From contig NC_090321.1 of NCBI RefSeq assembly GCF_040869045.1, positions 73,069,183-73,133,182 on the forward strand: a stretch of DNA of 64,000 bases, given 5' to 3'. How positions within the stretch are numbered: position 1 is the first letter of the stretch; each line of letters opens with the position of its first letter. Source of the DNA: Eurosta solidaginis (lineage: Eukaryota; Arthropoda; Insecta; Diptera; Tephritidae). Under the pieces are notes generated by a model, which was not told the origin of the DNA, did not search any database, and saw nothing but the letters and a program-made list of their open reading frames with translations. Made by a program: the position numbers and the translations under genes. Shown here piece by piece: positions 1 to 10,444 of this stretch.

Positions 1-106
1 AATAAAATAAATAAATCAGAACCCCACCATAGAACAGTAATCGTAGCGCTAGACCTATCAAAAGTTTTTGATACGGTCAACCATGGCACGGTACTGCAAG
101 ACCTGG
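1..106 (+). pseudogene. jockey-like LINE, RT motif A fragment
   Basis: Around bases 30-106 the + strand encodes an RT motif A of the form ALDLSKVFDTVNH, typical of jockey-superfamily non-LTR retrotransposons. The frame stops making sense at about 106 and resumes exactly at 901, after a foldback DNA element. The two pieces belong to one LINE copy running off the left edge of the window. There is no start codon, endonuclease or full RT here, so this is a dead fragment. Confidence 0.7.
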
Positions 107-899
107 GGCCAAATCGTAACATCCGTGATCGTATAACTCGTCACGTAAAAACATGATTTTCGGAGTATGGCATACGTGAACGTACTACTTCGATCGTAAT
201 TTTGAATTGCAACATACGTGACGAGTGATTGAACGTACACGTTACGTTCCACTTTCATTCGAACACAAACTGGCGATCGTATACACAAATCTCATTTAAA
301 ATGTAAATTCTCAAAATATTTGAATAAAAAAAAATATAATACATTTCAAACTCTTATTACTTATTAACAAAGGTCGGATTCAAACAAGCTTAATCCAAGC
401 CAAAAGGAAAAATTGGCGGAATTCATGGCGAGACACCCGCTTTGGTATCGGCTTGCTTAAAATTTAACTTCTCCAGAAAGTAACTAAAAGCTTCGTAAGT
501 TCAGTGAAATCTCTTCAAGAAACTGCAAGAATTTTTTGTTACAAAGGAATAATACATAATTCGATAAGTCCAAAGGGTTATTGCACTCTCTTAACTGCCT
601 TCGGACGATCTTTTCATCGCCTTCGCTATTATTGGAGCTCAAACAAAACAATAAAACTGGATCCGCCGCAGTTACTTTTTTTTTATATTTTTGGCAACCA
701 ATTTGACAGTTCAAAATCTATTGTGAGCTGAAAATACAATCGAAGCTAATGTGGATCGTAAAATTTATTGTGAATTGAAAAGAAATTACGTTCCGTTTGC
801 TATCGTATGTTATAATCCCATTTTTTTTATACGTTTGACGTATCACGTAATTTTCTTTCGTATGGTTGCCGATCCGTGATCGTATGTTACGATTCGAGC
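107..899. mobile_element. Foldback/MITE-like DNA element inside a LINE RT
   Basis: A ~793-bp insertion. Its left end (GGCCAAATCGTAACAT) is the imperfect inverted complement of its right end (reverse complement GCTCGAATCGTAACAT), and CGTATGTTACGATCACG-like motifs recur in both subterminal regions. It is flanked by CCTGG at 102-106 and 900-904, giving a 4-5-bp target duplication. Removing the insertion plus one CCTGG rejoins the LINE reading frame. No transposase is encoded; the short ORFs inside look random. The superfamily is not identified. Confidence 0.65.
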
Positions 900-900
900 C

Positions 901-1043
901 CTGGAAGGGTATACCCTTCCCCCCAAGTCTTAAAAGGTGGACCGCAAATTATCTGGGTGGTCGGCAGGCATCGGTGCAATTTAGAAACACAACATCCAAA
1001 CCAAGAAGAATTAAACAAGGGGTGCCACATGGTGGTCTCCTAT
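901..1043 (+). pseudogene. jockey-like LINE, RT middle fragment
   Basis: Continuation of the LINE fragment at 1-106. It encodes LPPSLKRW-type and KQGVPHGG-type peptides, the latter corresponding to the conserved QGVPQG block of non-LTR RT. It breaks off at GGTGGTCTCCTAT, where an opposite-strand copy of the same family begins, and the + copy resumes at about 2018. Confidence 0.65.
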
Positions 1044-2017
1044 GTTGTTGTTGTCCGACGCCTGTTTGTGGAGTTCACCAAGGACCTGCTTGTTTTTTTG
1101 CTTCATACGGCTGAGTTCTCAGATGCCGTATTTCCTCAAATTTCTTACGGAGATGACTCCTTAAGTCCCTAGGCGATGTTGGCTCATCAATCAGATGTCT
1201 GTTGGGATGCCCAGGTTTCTGGGTATTCAACAGAAACTGTTTGGTTAGCATCTCATTTCTCTCCCTGATGGGGAGTATTCTCGCCTCATTATATAGATGT
1301 TGTTCTGGGGACATAAGAAGACAACCTGTGGCGGTACTGAGCACAGTATTTTGGCAGGCCTGTAGCTTCTTCCAGTGGGTAGTTTTTGGGCTTGGCGACC
1401 ATATAGGGGAAACGTAGCACGCAAACGGCTGGCCAATTGCTTTTTATGTGGTAATGAGCGTTTCATTGTCTTTTCCCCAAGTACTGCCAGCAAGGGATTT
1501 GCGGATTTTATTACGGCTCTGGATTTTCGGAACAATTGCGGCTGCGTGCTCACCAAAATGTTAATCTTGATCAAACGTCACACCCTAGATTTTGGGGTGT
1601 AGGACACTCGCTAGCGTAGTGCCATCGACGTGGATGTTCAAAATGGTCGACATTTGGGACGTCCATGTTGTAAATAAGGTCGCGGAGGATTTAGTCGGTG
1701 ATAATTCCAGGTTTCGAAAGGCGAAAAAACTGGAGATATCAGGGAAGTAGCCGTTTATTCTGTTGCAAAGCTCATCGATCCCCTGGCCTGGGCCTGTGGC
1801 CATTATTGTGCAGTCATCGGCGTAGGAAACGATAGTAACTCCTTCTGGCGGCGAAGATAACTTAGATATGTAGTAATTAAACAAAAGTGGGGATAGGACA
1901 CCACACTGTGGCACTCCCTGTTTAATTCTTCTTGGTTTTGATGTTTCTTTCTAAATTGCACCGATGCCTGCCGACCACCCAGATAATTTGCGGTCCACCT
2001 TTTAAGACATGGGGGAA
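1044..2017 (-). pseudogene. jockey-like LINE, 3' part, inserted in a + strand copy
   Basis: Read on the minus strand, this covers the RT from the RWTANYLGGRQ region through an intact SYADD active-site motif (about 1820) to the C-terminal region ending near 1075. A short 3' tail of CAA repeats ends at about 1046. Several frameshifts and stops separate the pieces. The flanking + strand copy shows GGTGGTCTCCTAT on the left and GGTGGTGTCCTAT on the right, a likely 13-bp target duplication. I therefore read this as a 5'-truncated LINE inserted in reverse into a relative. Confidence 0.65.
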
Positions 2018-2325
2018 GGGTGGTGTCCTATCCCCACTTTTGTTTAACTTCTACATATCAAAGCTACCTTCGCCACCAGAAGGAGTTACTATCGTTTCCT
2101 ACACCGATGACTGCACAATAATGGCCACAGGCCCAGGCCAACAGATCGATAAGTTTTGCAACAAAATAAACCGCTACCTCCCCGATCTCTCCAGTTTTCT
2201 CACCTCGCGAAACCTGACATTATCACCGACTAAATCATCGGCGACCTTATTTACAATATGGACGTCCCAAATGTCGACCATTTTGAACATCCACGTCTAT
2301 GGCACTACGCTGCCGTAGGAGGAAT
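2018..2325 (+). pseudogene. jockey-like LINE, RT fragment with altered active site
   Basis: Resumption of the + strand LINE after the reverse insertion. It encodes GVLSPLLFNFYISK followed by SYTDD, where the opposite-strand copy has SYADD; the two catalytic aspartates remain. The match ends at about 2318 without the C-terminal region. The ORF with the best continuity is 1932-2318. This is a dead remnant. Confidence 0.6.
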
Positions 2326-2330
2326 TTTGG

Positions 2331-2596
2331 AGATAAATAAATATACTAAAAATATCATGTTTGATTTCGCCCTATTTTAAGCTTCCTTACTTGTTTTCTG
2401 CTCAATTTAAAATAAATGTACGACCTCATTTTGAAAAAAATTCAAATTTTCTTCTCTTTTCGTAATAATCCCGAAGTTCTCCCTTTAATTGAGTATACTC
2501 GATACCTTTTACTGAGTATGAGTACTAGCATCGGTACATTGCTCCGAGTATTTTAAATGAGTACCGGTATCGATGTTTTTCTTTTAAGTTCTATCA
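2331..2596. other. AT-rich stretch without recognisable feature
   Basis: No coding region, inverted repeat or known element is recognised here. A few GAGTAC/GAGTAT words recur between 2490 and 2570, similar to words upstream of the methyltransferase gene near 33930-34170. Confidence 0.4.
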
Positions 2597-2599
2597 CTA

Positions 2600-2706
2600 C
2601 AAGGAGGTCCTATACGCCAAGTCATAGGAAAAATTAAAAGGAGCATAACGCAAATTGGAAGAGAAGCTCGGCCTAAAATCTCTTCGGGAGGTTATAGCGC
2701 CTTGTA
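2600..2706 (+). repeat. SINE 3' fragment
   Basis: This stretch (AGGAAAAATTAAAAGGAG then GAGAAGCTCGGCC then GGTTATAGCGCC) matches the 3' body of the tRNA-derived SINE present more completely on the minus strand at 41862-42206. The tRNA-like head is absent, so this is a 5'-truncated copy. Confidence 0.6.
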
Positions 2707-2883
2707 TCAAAAGACGCGTCTCGTCCTCCGTTTTTAGAATCCCAAATCGAAAATTAAAATTTTCATTCCCGTCAAAAGATATAAGCAAAAAGTCGGTTCA
2801 AATGTTCATGTGGTTGTTGTTTTTTGCCAGATTTGTGGTACACACACACATTAATGCAGAAAGGGGTTCTGCGCGCATTTAGT

Positions 2884-2965
2884 TTTGATCCCCAAACCGG
2901 TGTCGGACCCACCCAGGGTAATTTTTTATTTGCGCTTTCGGTTTCGTGGTCCTGGGTCCAAAACG
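2884..2965. repeat. Fragment of the 520-bp inverted-repeat element family
   Basis: The words AAACCGGTGTCGGACCCACC and GGTCCTGGGTCCAAAACGCG also occur, in different relative orientation and spacing, within the more complete element at 5297-5816. The copy is internally deleted and lacks the terminal repeats. Confidence 0.5.
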
Positions 2966-3049
2966 CGTCTTTTATGTTTATGTTTAATTTATTTAGTCTA
3001 TGATCAGAAATAATCTTACAGACTAGAAAGAAAAGTAAATTAAAAACTA

Positions 3050-4450
3050 AATTAAAAACTAAATAAACAACTTATAACTACACAAAAATATGAAAACATG
3101 AATAGCGTAAGCAAATAAAAAAATACAAATAGATATTGCAAGTGAAAATTAGAGATAAACTTCCAGAGTTGACTTGAAAATATTTCTCGACAAAGAGAAA
3201 TCAATAAAAAAAAACTCCTCGAGAGTGTTAAATTCAGTAAGCGCGCGAAAAATTGGGACAAACCTACAATAATTAGTCCTGCAAGCACGCAAGTAAAATG
3301 GTAAAAATGTACGAAGACTCCTATTAGGTACATTAAATGATACCTTCGCTAAGAGAGATCCCTAAAGTCTTTTGCATATCCACGAAGAAAGGCAAGGTTT
3401 CTGTAATCCTTGGGGAGCATATAAGAGATATGATTGACGAAAGAAAAAGTAGTATCAAAAACAACACCTAAGTCAATAAATTAATTGACAGAAGCCAGTC
3501 GAGCACCTGAGATATCAGAGGGTAGAATGTAAGTTAGATGATTTAGAAAGACATATGAAAACATCTATTAACATTAAGAAAGATATTATTGTCCTTACAC
3601 CATTCGATAAGATTATTTAGGTCATTTTGTAGGAGTAGGGAATCCGACGGACCATTAATTCTATGAAATAACTAAGATCATCTGCATATAGAAGGAAAGA
3701 GAACGATTGAAAGGTGGAACCAATATCATTTATAAAAAGCACAAACAACAGAGGCCAGAGAATGCTACCCAGAGGAACTTCGTACGTTGCATAAAAAGGG
3801 TGGGACTTACAGCCCTCGATTTCGACACACAGAGACCGGTTCGACAGATACGATTTTAACCAAGATAAGACAGAATGAAATCCTATACACTCAAGTTTAG
3901 ATAATAAGATTTGGTGTGAAACTTTATCGAAAGCCCTCGAGAAATCAGTATATATGGTATCCACCTGGTACCCGTCCTTAAATACATAAATGCAGAAATC
4001 AGAAAACCACACTAGGTTAGTAACAGTAGAGCGACCAGCAATAAACCCGTGTTGACGCGGGTCAACAACCCTTTTAATGACAAAAAAAAAATAACTCCTC
4101 CTTTATGATTTTTTCAAAAAGCTTCCAACATACTGAGTTTGGCAATAGGCCTATAGTTAGAGATGTAATTTTTGTTCCCGGATTTAAAAATAGGACATAT
4201 TGAGCTCATTTTCCATCTATCGACGAAAGTGCCAGAGGACAGAGATAAATTGGAAATATGGCAAATGGGGGCACACAAAGTTAAACTACAGTGCTTCAGG
4301 ACAAAGGCGCAAAGGCCATCAGTGTCACAACGAAGCGAGGGTTTAAGGGAGAGCATAGCATCGCGAACATCATCCTCGGAGATAATAAGGGAGCCAAATC
4401 TATCCGATCACAAAGTCCCGAGCGCGATTGAGAGCCAGCCAGACCTACAT
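3050..4450 (-). pseudogene. CR1/jockey-group LINE remnant (RT)
   Basis: Minus-strand reading gives an ordered RT: WKMSSICPIFKSG and NYRPIAKLS (about 4130-4230), an H-G-F-I-A-G-R-like block near 4040, TDFSRAFDKVSHQ (about 3930), VPLGSILWPLLF (about 3770, normally VPQGSxLGP) and LLYADD (about 3690). A C-terminal region with several stops follows down to about 3300, then AT-rich 3' sequence with short A/T tandem repeats near 3040. The endonuclease is missing (5' truncation near 4450). Frameshifts and the degraded VPQG block show it is inactive. Confidence 0.7.
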
Positions 4451-4504
4451 TGGCGTAGTGAAAGTTAGATTTAAAAAATTCCGCAAATAGCTCAACTGTT
4501 TCAG

Positions 4505-4586
4505 TTAGAGACTGGGAGCTTACCCCTCCCGATATTTTTGGACGAGTTTATCCGTTGTGAGTTAAAGTAAAGAATTGCTAAAATTA
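4505..4586. repeat. Terminal fragment of the 520-bp inverted-repeat element family
   Basis: CCCTCCCGATATTTTTGGA, then GTTGTGAGTTAAAGTAAAGA, matches the left terminal region of the element at 5297-5816 in reverse orientation, so it is a solitary end of the same family. No second end was found nearby. Confidence 0.5.
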
Positions 4587-5288
4587 GATGGTGCACCGTC
4601 TTGTAAAACGTTACCGACGATCGCATAATGTGGGTTTCCAAAACTGCATGTCGTTACAATTTCCAAAAATACCAGTCATTTTAATAGGGAACGGTTGTAT
4701 ACACATATTCACACAAATAGCCAAGGCTTTTGCAAAAAAATTTCACCACGAAACGTATGTGAGCGCTAGCTGTTTCATCAAGTACGTATGTACGTATCCG
4801 TACGAATACACATATATGTATTCATGAAAAGATTTAATGCAACATTTTTTTCTCAAATCAATCCAAACCTGTCCATACTGCTTTATATTGAAAATCCAGA
4901 GAATATTGAACAAATTTTCGACGAGATTGATTTTTTCGATTTGCACAAAGAAAAATGTGTATGTATGTCCCCGACATCTTTAACCACTTATAAATGCAAA
5001 ATTCTTGGTTAAACTTACTCAAATAAACTTGAAGTTTGTTATTAATAAGATTTTCACAATTTTTTACAAATAACTAGTATTTAAATCACTATTTTTCACG
5101 GTCATTAAAATTGCGACGTTTAACTTTTCCGACTTTCAACAAAAAATTAGTGACATTTCCAAAATGGCGACGGAATATCGCTGAATACATAGTGATGCCA
5201 TTGAAACAAAAAAATTTAATCCCAGAAAATTCATGAAACTTTGTTATTTTTCCCCTCCTGGGGAACAGCGACAAATGGTGGCCCGATT
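4587..5288. other. Intergenic AT-rich DNA
   Basis: Nothing coding is supported. A TACGTATGTACGTATCCG-like TACGTA-rich stretch lies near 4780-4820. Overlapping short ORFs on both strands show no recognisable domain. Confidence 0.4.
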
Positions 5289-5296
5289 ACGGCAAC

Positions 5297-5816
5297 GGCA
5301 ATTCTTTACTTTAGCTCACAACTGCTAAAACTCATCCAAAAATATCGGGAGAGGTGTCAAAGACTCGTTTTGATCCCAGGACCACGAATCCGGAAGCGTA
5401 AATTAAAAAATTTTATTTCTGTGAAAAGATATTTCCAAAAAAACCCAAAAATGGCAACGGAGCCCTCCGAAACCGGGGGTGGGATCCGTAATATTTTTGC
5501 GCAGAACACCTTTCTGCATCGGCGGTCTTCGTCCGCGATTATAAAAAATTACCCTGGGTGGGTCCAACACCGGTTTGGAGACCAATACTATATCCGCACA
5601 AAACAATTATTTTCACAATTATTTTTGCGGGTTCAACTAAATCATCAAAATTACAACAACTACAGGAAAATTTTCGATTTTGTTTGCAAATATCTCCGAA
5701 AAGAAATAAAATTTCCGATTTCCGTTTTCGGATTCGTGATCCTGTGTCCAAAGCGCGTGTTTTTTTTTTTTTTTTTGACCAGTTTTAGCAGTTGTGAGCT
5801 AAAGTAAAGAATTACC
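5297..5816. mobile_element. 520-bp non-autonomous DNA transposon with 8-bp TSD
   Basis: The ends form inverted repeats of about 34 bp. The left end starts GGCAATTCTTTACTTTAGC, the reverse complement of the right end starts GGTAATTCTTTACTTTAGC, and both continue through TCACAACTGCTAAAAC. The element is flanked by a perfect 8-bp direct duplication, ACGGCAAC (5289-5296 and 5817-5824). An 8-bp TSD is compatible with hAT or P-like superfamilies. No transposase is encoded. Fragments of the family lie at 2884-2965, 4505-4586 and 15130-15185. Confidence 0.75.
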
Positions 5817-5954
5817 ACGGCAACAAATGACTGTTTAGCAACTCACTCCCTGCCTCAATTTCTCGGTAAAAAGCTAAATTCTTTTAGTTTAGGTTAGTAT
5901 GTAGTTATGTAGTCATAAACAAAACAAAAAAATTTAAATAACCACATTTTGTAT

Positions 5955-7652
5955 GTTAGATGGCGTTAGTGTTTTTTCAATTTGCCATTCCATTGCATAA
6001 AATAGCACAATGTATCTGTAAAATAAAGTCGAATGCAATTGGTGATGACTGCATCCCCATAAAATTCGTAAAAATGCTCGTGCCATATATTTTACCAACG
6101 CTCGCTCACGTCATAAATCATATCATAACTACATCGTGCTTTCCTGATGCTTGGAAGATCGCTACAGTGCAACCAATTGTAAAAACCAAGTCCGCAAGTA
6201 GTCCTGGTGACTTTCGGCCTATAAGCATCTTGCCTGCGCTTTCTAAAGTGGTCGAAAAGTTATTGTCTGAGCAAATACATGAGCATATTGGTAAACTGAA
6301 ACTGCTATCCCTGCATCAGTCAGGCTTTAGAGCCAACCATAGCTGCTCCACTGCCGTATTAAAAATCCTGGACGACATTATAATTTCTTTTGACAAAAAC
6401 CAACTGACTCTATTGTGCCTCTTAGATTTTTCTAAAACTTTCGACTGGGTAAACCATTACTTACTCTGCATGAAGCTAACTAATTATTTGGTTTTGCTTC
6501 GGGAAGGACTCAACGTGTCAAAATTGGCACACAATTGTCTATCCTTAAACCACTGCTGACTGGTGTTCCGCAAGGATCTATTCTAGGTCCTTTATTGTTT
6601 AGTCTTTTCATTAATGACATCTTCTATATCTGTCAGCATGCCAATATGCACGCTTACGCCGATGACATTCAATTATATTTATCGGGAAGGTATGGGGATA
6701 CCAGTCATCTTTGTGAAAGGTTCAATAATGACTTAGATGCTAAGTCGGCTTGGGCCACGAGAAATTATTTGTGCCTTAATAGTGATAAATCTACATCCTC
6801 CCGATATCTAAAAAAGCTAAAGCTTTCTCAACTATTCCTCCTTTATATATTGGTGGTAATATTCTAAAACTGGTGCCAAAAGTGACCAATCTTGGCTTCA
6901 TCATCAACAGTAGCTTGACATGCGCTGATCATGTAAACTCTATTGTCTGCAAAGTATACTATATATTAAGGAACCTTCGAACGTCAGCGGCATTTACTCT
7001 TCCCCATGTTAGGAGAAAGTTTGCAATACAGATGAGCTCACATTCTGCCCATAAGATCGATGTAGCTTTCAACCACGTTACGCGCTATGTGTTCGGGTTA
7101 GACAAATTTGACAATATTTCAAATTGGAGAACACGATTACTAGGGTGCGATATAGCTGACTATCTGAAGGCCAGAAATTGTATTTTTCTCTGCAGACTTA
7201 TTATATGTAAGGAACCTAGATATATTTATGATGAGCTAATTTTTCCCAGGTCCTCCCGGTCGCATGATCTGATTGTACCAAGCTATAACTACCTTACCTC
7301 CTCAGGGCTATTCTTTGTCAATGCCATTCGTACTTGGAACTCGATACCAATGTCCATTCGCAGTAGTATTACTAAAAGCAACTTTAGGGAAGTTTTATAT
7401 GCTTATTACCGGTAAAATATATTAATACTCTCTAGTTGATTTGTTCACAAGTTTCGCTATCTAAATAATAATTTGTCTGTGATTATTGACTTCATGCTTT
7501 ATTTTTCTATATCTGTATTTTTTTTTTTTTCTTATGTTATGATCTTGCCTAAGAATTATCTGTATTTTTGCTGTTCCATATACTGCTGTACTATAAGAGA
7601 TCATAGATTTCATTGTACTAATGTAACCTATCAATAAATGAAATGAAATGAA
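5955..7652 (+). pseudogene. CR1/jockey-group LINE, 5'-truncated
   Basis: The + strand encodes RT in three frames. 5960-6559 carries CFPDAWKIATVQPI, FRPISILPALSK, HQSGFRANHSC and LLDFSKTFDWVNH. 6535-6867 carries TGVPQGSILGPLLFSLFIND and HAYADDIQLYL, the active site. 6873-7415 carries the C-terminal region to its stop. The 3' UTR ends at about 7652 in (ATGAA)n-like repeats, a usual tail type for CR1-like elements. The endonuclease is missing and at least two frameshifts separate the parts, so it is inactive. Confidence 0.75.
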
Positions 7653-7872
7653 AATTCTGCATTATAAATCTTACGGCGGTCCTAATAAAAATTTGTTTAG
7701 AAACTACCCTAAAAGGGAGAAAATCCATGGATCTAGCATCACCGCATACAACGTGCTGAGTATAAGTGCAGCCAAGTTTTAAAAATTGTTTGCCACATTT
7801 TACCATTAACCCTTGGCCATCACCGTAATGCCAAAAAGGATAGATATATAAGAGACCTCAGTTCGTTAGAAG
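7653..7872. other. Intergenic DNA
   Basis: No gene or repeat recognised. It separates the LINE tail from the outer inverted-repeat element. Confidence 0.4.
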
Positions 7873-8767
7873 CATTGTGAATGATGACTAAGGCAAGGTG
7901 CACGCGAGGCTACGCGTCATAGATGCGTACAAGACATTTCATATAGCTACAATTTTTCTACGCCTCAAGATCTGCACACGTAGCTACTTTCTAGCGTCGC
8001 TACAAAAAGCAAACAATTATTGAAAAAAATTTTAATTAAATTTCTTCAGCTTTATCCGTCCCCGAAACCAAAGGAATATAGGTATTAAACGTTGTTTGCA
8101 TCCCCGTGCCTTTGTAAATTATGAAAGGCAATTTTAAACCACCGCAGACTAGATAAAAAGGTTATTTCTAGTTTCCAACACTATTTAGCCTTTTAAACGC
8201 TTCAACAATGTCTAACCAAGCTGTTGTGGTATTTAATACTCTTTTTTGCTTTGGTAATATACCTTTCACGCACTTTTATTAACTAAAGTAACATTTTTTA
8301 ACTAATTACACAAATTTGCATACAAAAAAATGTAAACAAACATCTTGTTCTTCCTTTTTTTCAAGCGTACGTACGCTCAGCGACCAACATTGCTGTACGC
8401 TTAGCTACGAAAATTTCATGCTTTGTCGCTTTCATGCAGCTGACGCCACGTATGCAGCTCTCCATTTAAATACGTGTGTTCGGCATCAAAGCGTACAAAT
8501 TTCGCCTGCAGCGTCTATAACGCGTAGCCTCGTGTGCACCTTGCCTAAGTGTGATATCTTCTGCATAAACGTCAAAATTCCAAAGTGATTGGATCACCTG
8601 ATTTGTAAATTACTATCGCTGTCTCATTCTGTATCTCTTTCTATCACCTGCTGAAGATAGGCGCCGCCATATTGAACAGCCTGTCAAAACGCTGAAAAGT
8701 AGCCATATTGAACAGCCTGTCAGTCAGTTGACAGATAAGATAACACACTTAGTCATCATTCACAATG
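7873..8767. mobile_element. Outer inverted-repeat element, split by a nested MITE
   Basis: The left end (CATTGTGAATGATGAC at 7873, continuing TAAGTGTG at 8546 after the nested insertion) is the inverted complement of the right end (CACACTTAGTCATCATTCAC, ending 8767). The match extends for about 28-30 bp once the inner element is removed. The element proper is therefore only about 240 bp. It contains two copies of CCATATTGAACAGCCTGTCA at about 8671 and 8703. No clear TSD was found, so classification is open. Confidence 0.55.
7892..8545. mobile_element. PIF/Harbinger-type MITE, 654 bp, TSD TAA
   Basis: The terminal inverted repeats begin GGCAAGGTGCACGCGAGGCT on the left and GGCAAGGTGCACACGAGGCT on the right (reverse complement), followed by ACGCGT. 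The element is flanked by TAA at 7889-7891 and 8546-8548. A 3-bp TWA duplication is characteristic of PIF/Harbinger elements. It has no transposase. It sits inside the left terminal repeat of the element at 7873-8767, so it is the younger insertion. Confidence 0.75.
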
Positions 8768-9030
8768 GTTAAATTAGCGAAATGTTCGCTGCAAAGCGAC
8801 GAGATGTCAAACTTAATGTTTGGTCGGGGTATCGCTGATTCCTTTCTCCCAAATTCTGACATTTTGCTATTAATTTTTATTGCAAATTCGCTCCGCGCCA
8901 TGTTGGTCGAGCTGAGTTCTTTGCAGAATTTGAGTTCTTTTAAGTTGCACATATTTTCTTATTTCTGCAAAGAGTAATTTCTGTGCAAACAAAAGCAAAT
9001 GCAACTTAATAAAAAATTACTTTTGATGAC
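8768..9030. other. Intergenic DNA
   Basis: Overlapping opposite-strand ORFs of about 70 codons at 8749-8977 have no recognisable domain and are probably chance. Nothing else was seen. Confidence 0.35.
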
Positions 9031-10444
9031 ACATCTTACTTACTTACTTAATTGGCGCTTAACCGTTTAAACGGTTATGGCCGTTCAACAAGGCGCGCCA
9101 GTCGCTCCATCGCTCCGCCAACCGGCGCCAATTGGTCACACCAAGGGAGTTTAAATCGTTTTCCACCTGGTCCTTCCAACGGAGTGGGGGCCGCCCTCTA
9201 CCTCTGCTTCCATAGGCGGGTTCCGATAGAAACACTTTCTTGGCCGGAGCATCATCTTTCATTCGCATAACATGGCCTAGCCAGCGCAGCCGCTGCGTTT
9301 TAATTCGCTGGACTATGTTGATGTCTGCGTATAGCTCGTACAGCTTATCATTAAATCTTCTTCAGTACTCGCCATCGCCAATGCGTAGAGGTCCATAAAT
9401 CTTTCGAAGAACTTTTCTCTCGAACACTCCCAAAGCCGCTTTATCTGCTGTTGTCATGGTCCATGCTTCTGCCCATATAGCAGGACGGGTACGATAAGTG
9501 ACTTGTAGAGTATGATTTTCGTTCACCGAGAGAGGACTTTACTTTTCAATTACCTACCTAGTCTGAAGTAGCATTTATTGGCAAGATTGATTCTTCGCTG
9601 GATTTCAGTGCTGATGTTGTTGCTAGTGTTGATGCTGGTTCCCAAATAAACGAAGTCTTTTACTATTTCGAAATTATGGCTGCCAACTGTAGGGTGGTTG
9701 CCAAGGCGCGTATGCGCTGACTCTTTGCTTGCTGACAGCAGATACTTCGTTTTGTCCTCATTCACCATCAGACCCATCTTTACCGCTTCTTTTTCCAGTT
9801 TGGAGTAAGCAGAACTAACAGTGCGGGTGTTTAAGCCGATGATATCAATGTCATCAGCATATGCCAGTAATTGCACGCGTTTATAGTATATTGTTCCTGT
9901 GCGGTTAAGTTCTGCAGCTAGTATAATTTTCTCCAACATCAAATTAAAGAAATCGCACGATAGGGGGTCACCCTGTCTGAAACCTCTTTTAGTTTCGAAC
10001 GGCTCTGAGAGGTCCTTCCCAATTCTGACTGACCTGATGGTGTTGCTCAACGTCATTTTGCACAGCCGTATAAGTTTTGCGGGGAAACCAAATTCAGACA
10101 TAGCAGCATATAGGCAGCTCCGTTTCGTGCTGTCGAAGGCGGCTTTAAAGTCGACGAAGAGGTGATGTGTGTCGATTCTCATTTCACAGGTTTTTTTCAG
10201 GATTTGGCGCATTGTGAAAATCTGGTCGATGGTAGAATTACCAGGTCTGAAGCCGCACTGATAAGGTCCAATCAACCGGTTCACGATGGGCTTCAATCTT
10301 TCGCACAATACACTTCAAAGGACCTTATATGCGATATTAAGAAGGCTGATTCCACGATAGTTGGTGCATTTTGCAGTATCCCCCTTCTTTTGGACTGGAC
10401 AAAGAACACTTAGATTCCAACCTTCGGGCATGCACTCGTCCGCC
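9031..10444 (-). pseudogene. RTE-A: RTE-like LINE, RT and 3' end
   Basis: Minus-strand RT. Codons from about 10308 down to 9550 include YQCGFRPGNSTIDQIF, LFVDFKAAFDS (motif A), RGFRQGDPLSC, LAYADDIDIIG (active site) and VYLGTSINTSN. After frame breaks near 9545 and 9360 the C-terminal region ends in GRGRPPLRWKDQVENDLNS at about 9200 and WRALLNGHNRLNG at 9060. The 3' end is a (TTAC)n run at 9031-9050 on the + strand, i.e. a TAAG-type tail, as usual for RTE-like elements. This is the 3' third of an element whose other parts lie at 11449-11885 and 33121-33875. Confidence 0.8.

Noticed and set aside
5241..5807. 188-codon + strand ORF
   Set aside because: It lies almost entirely inside the non-autonomous element at 5297-5816 and runs through inverted repeats and a poly-T tract.
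8749..8977. Opposed 67- and 70-codon ORFs
   Set aside because: Mutually overlapping, low-information frames with no recognisable domain.
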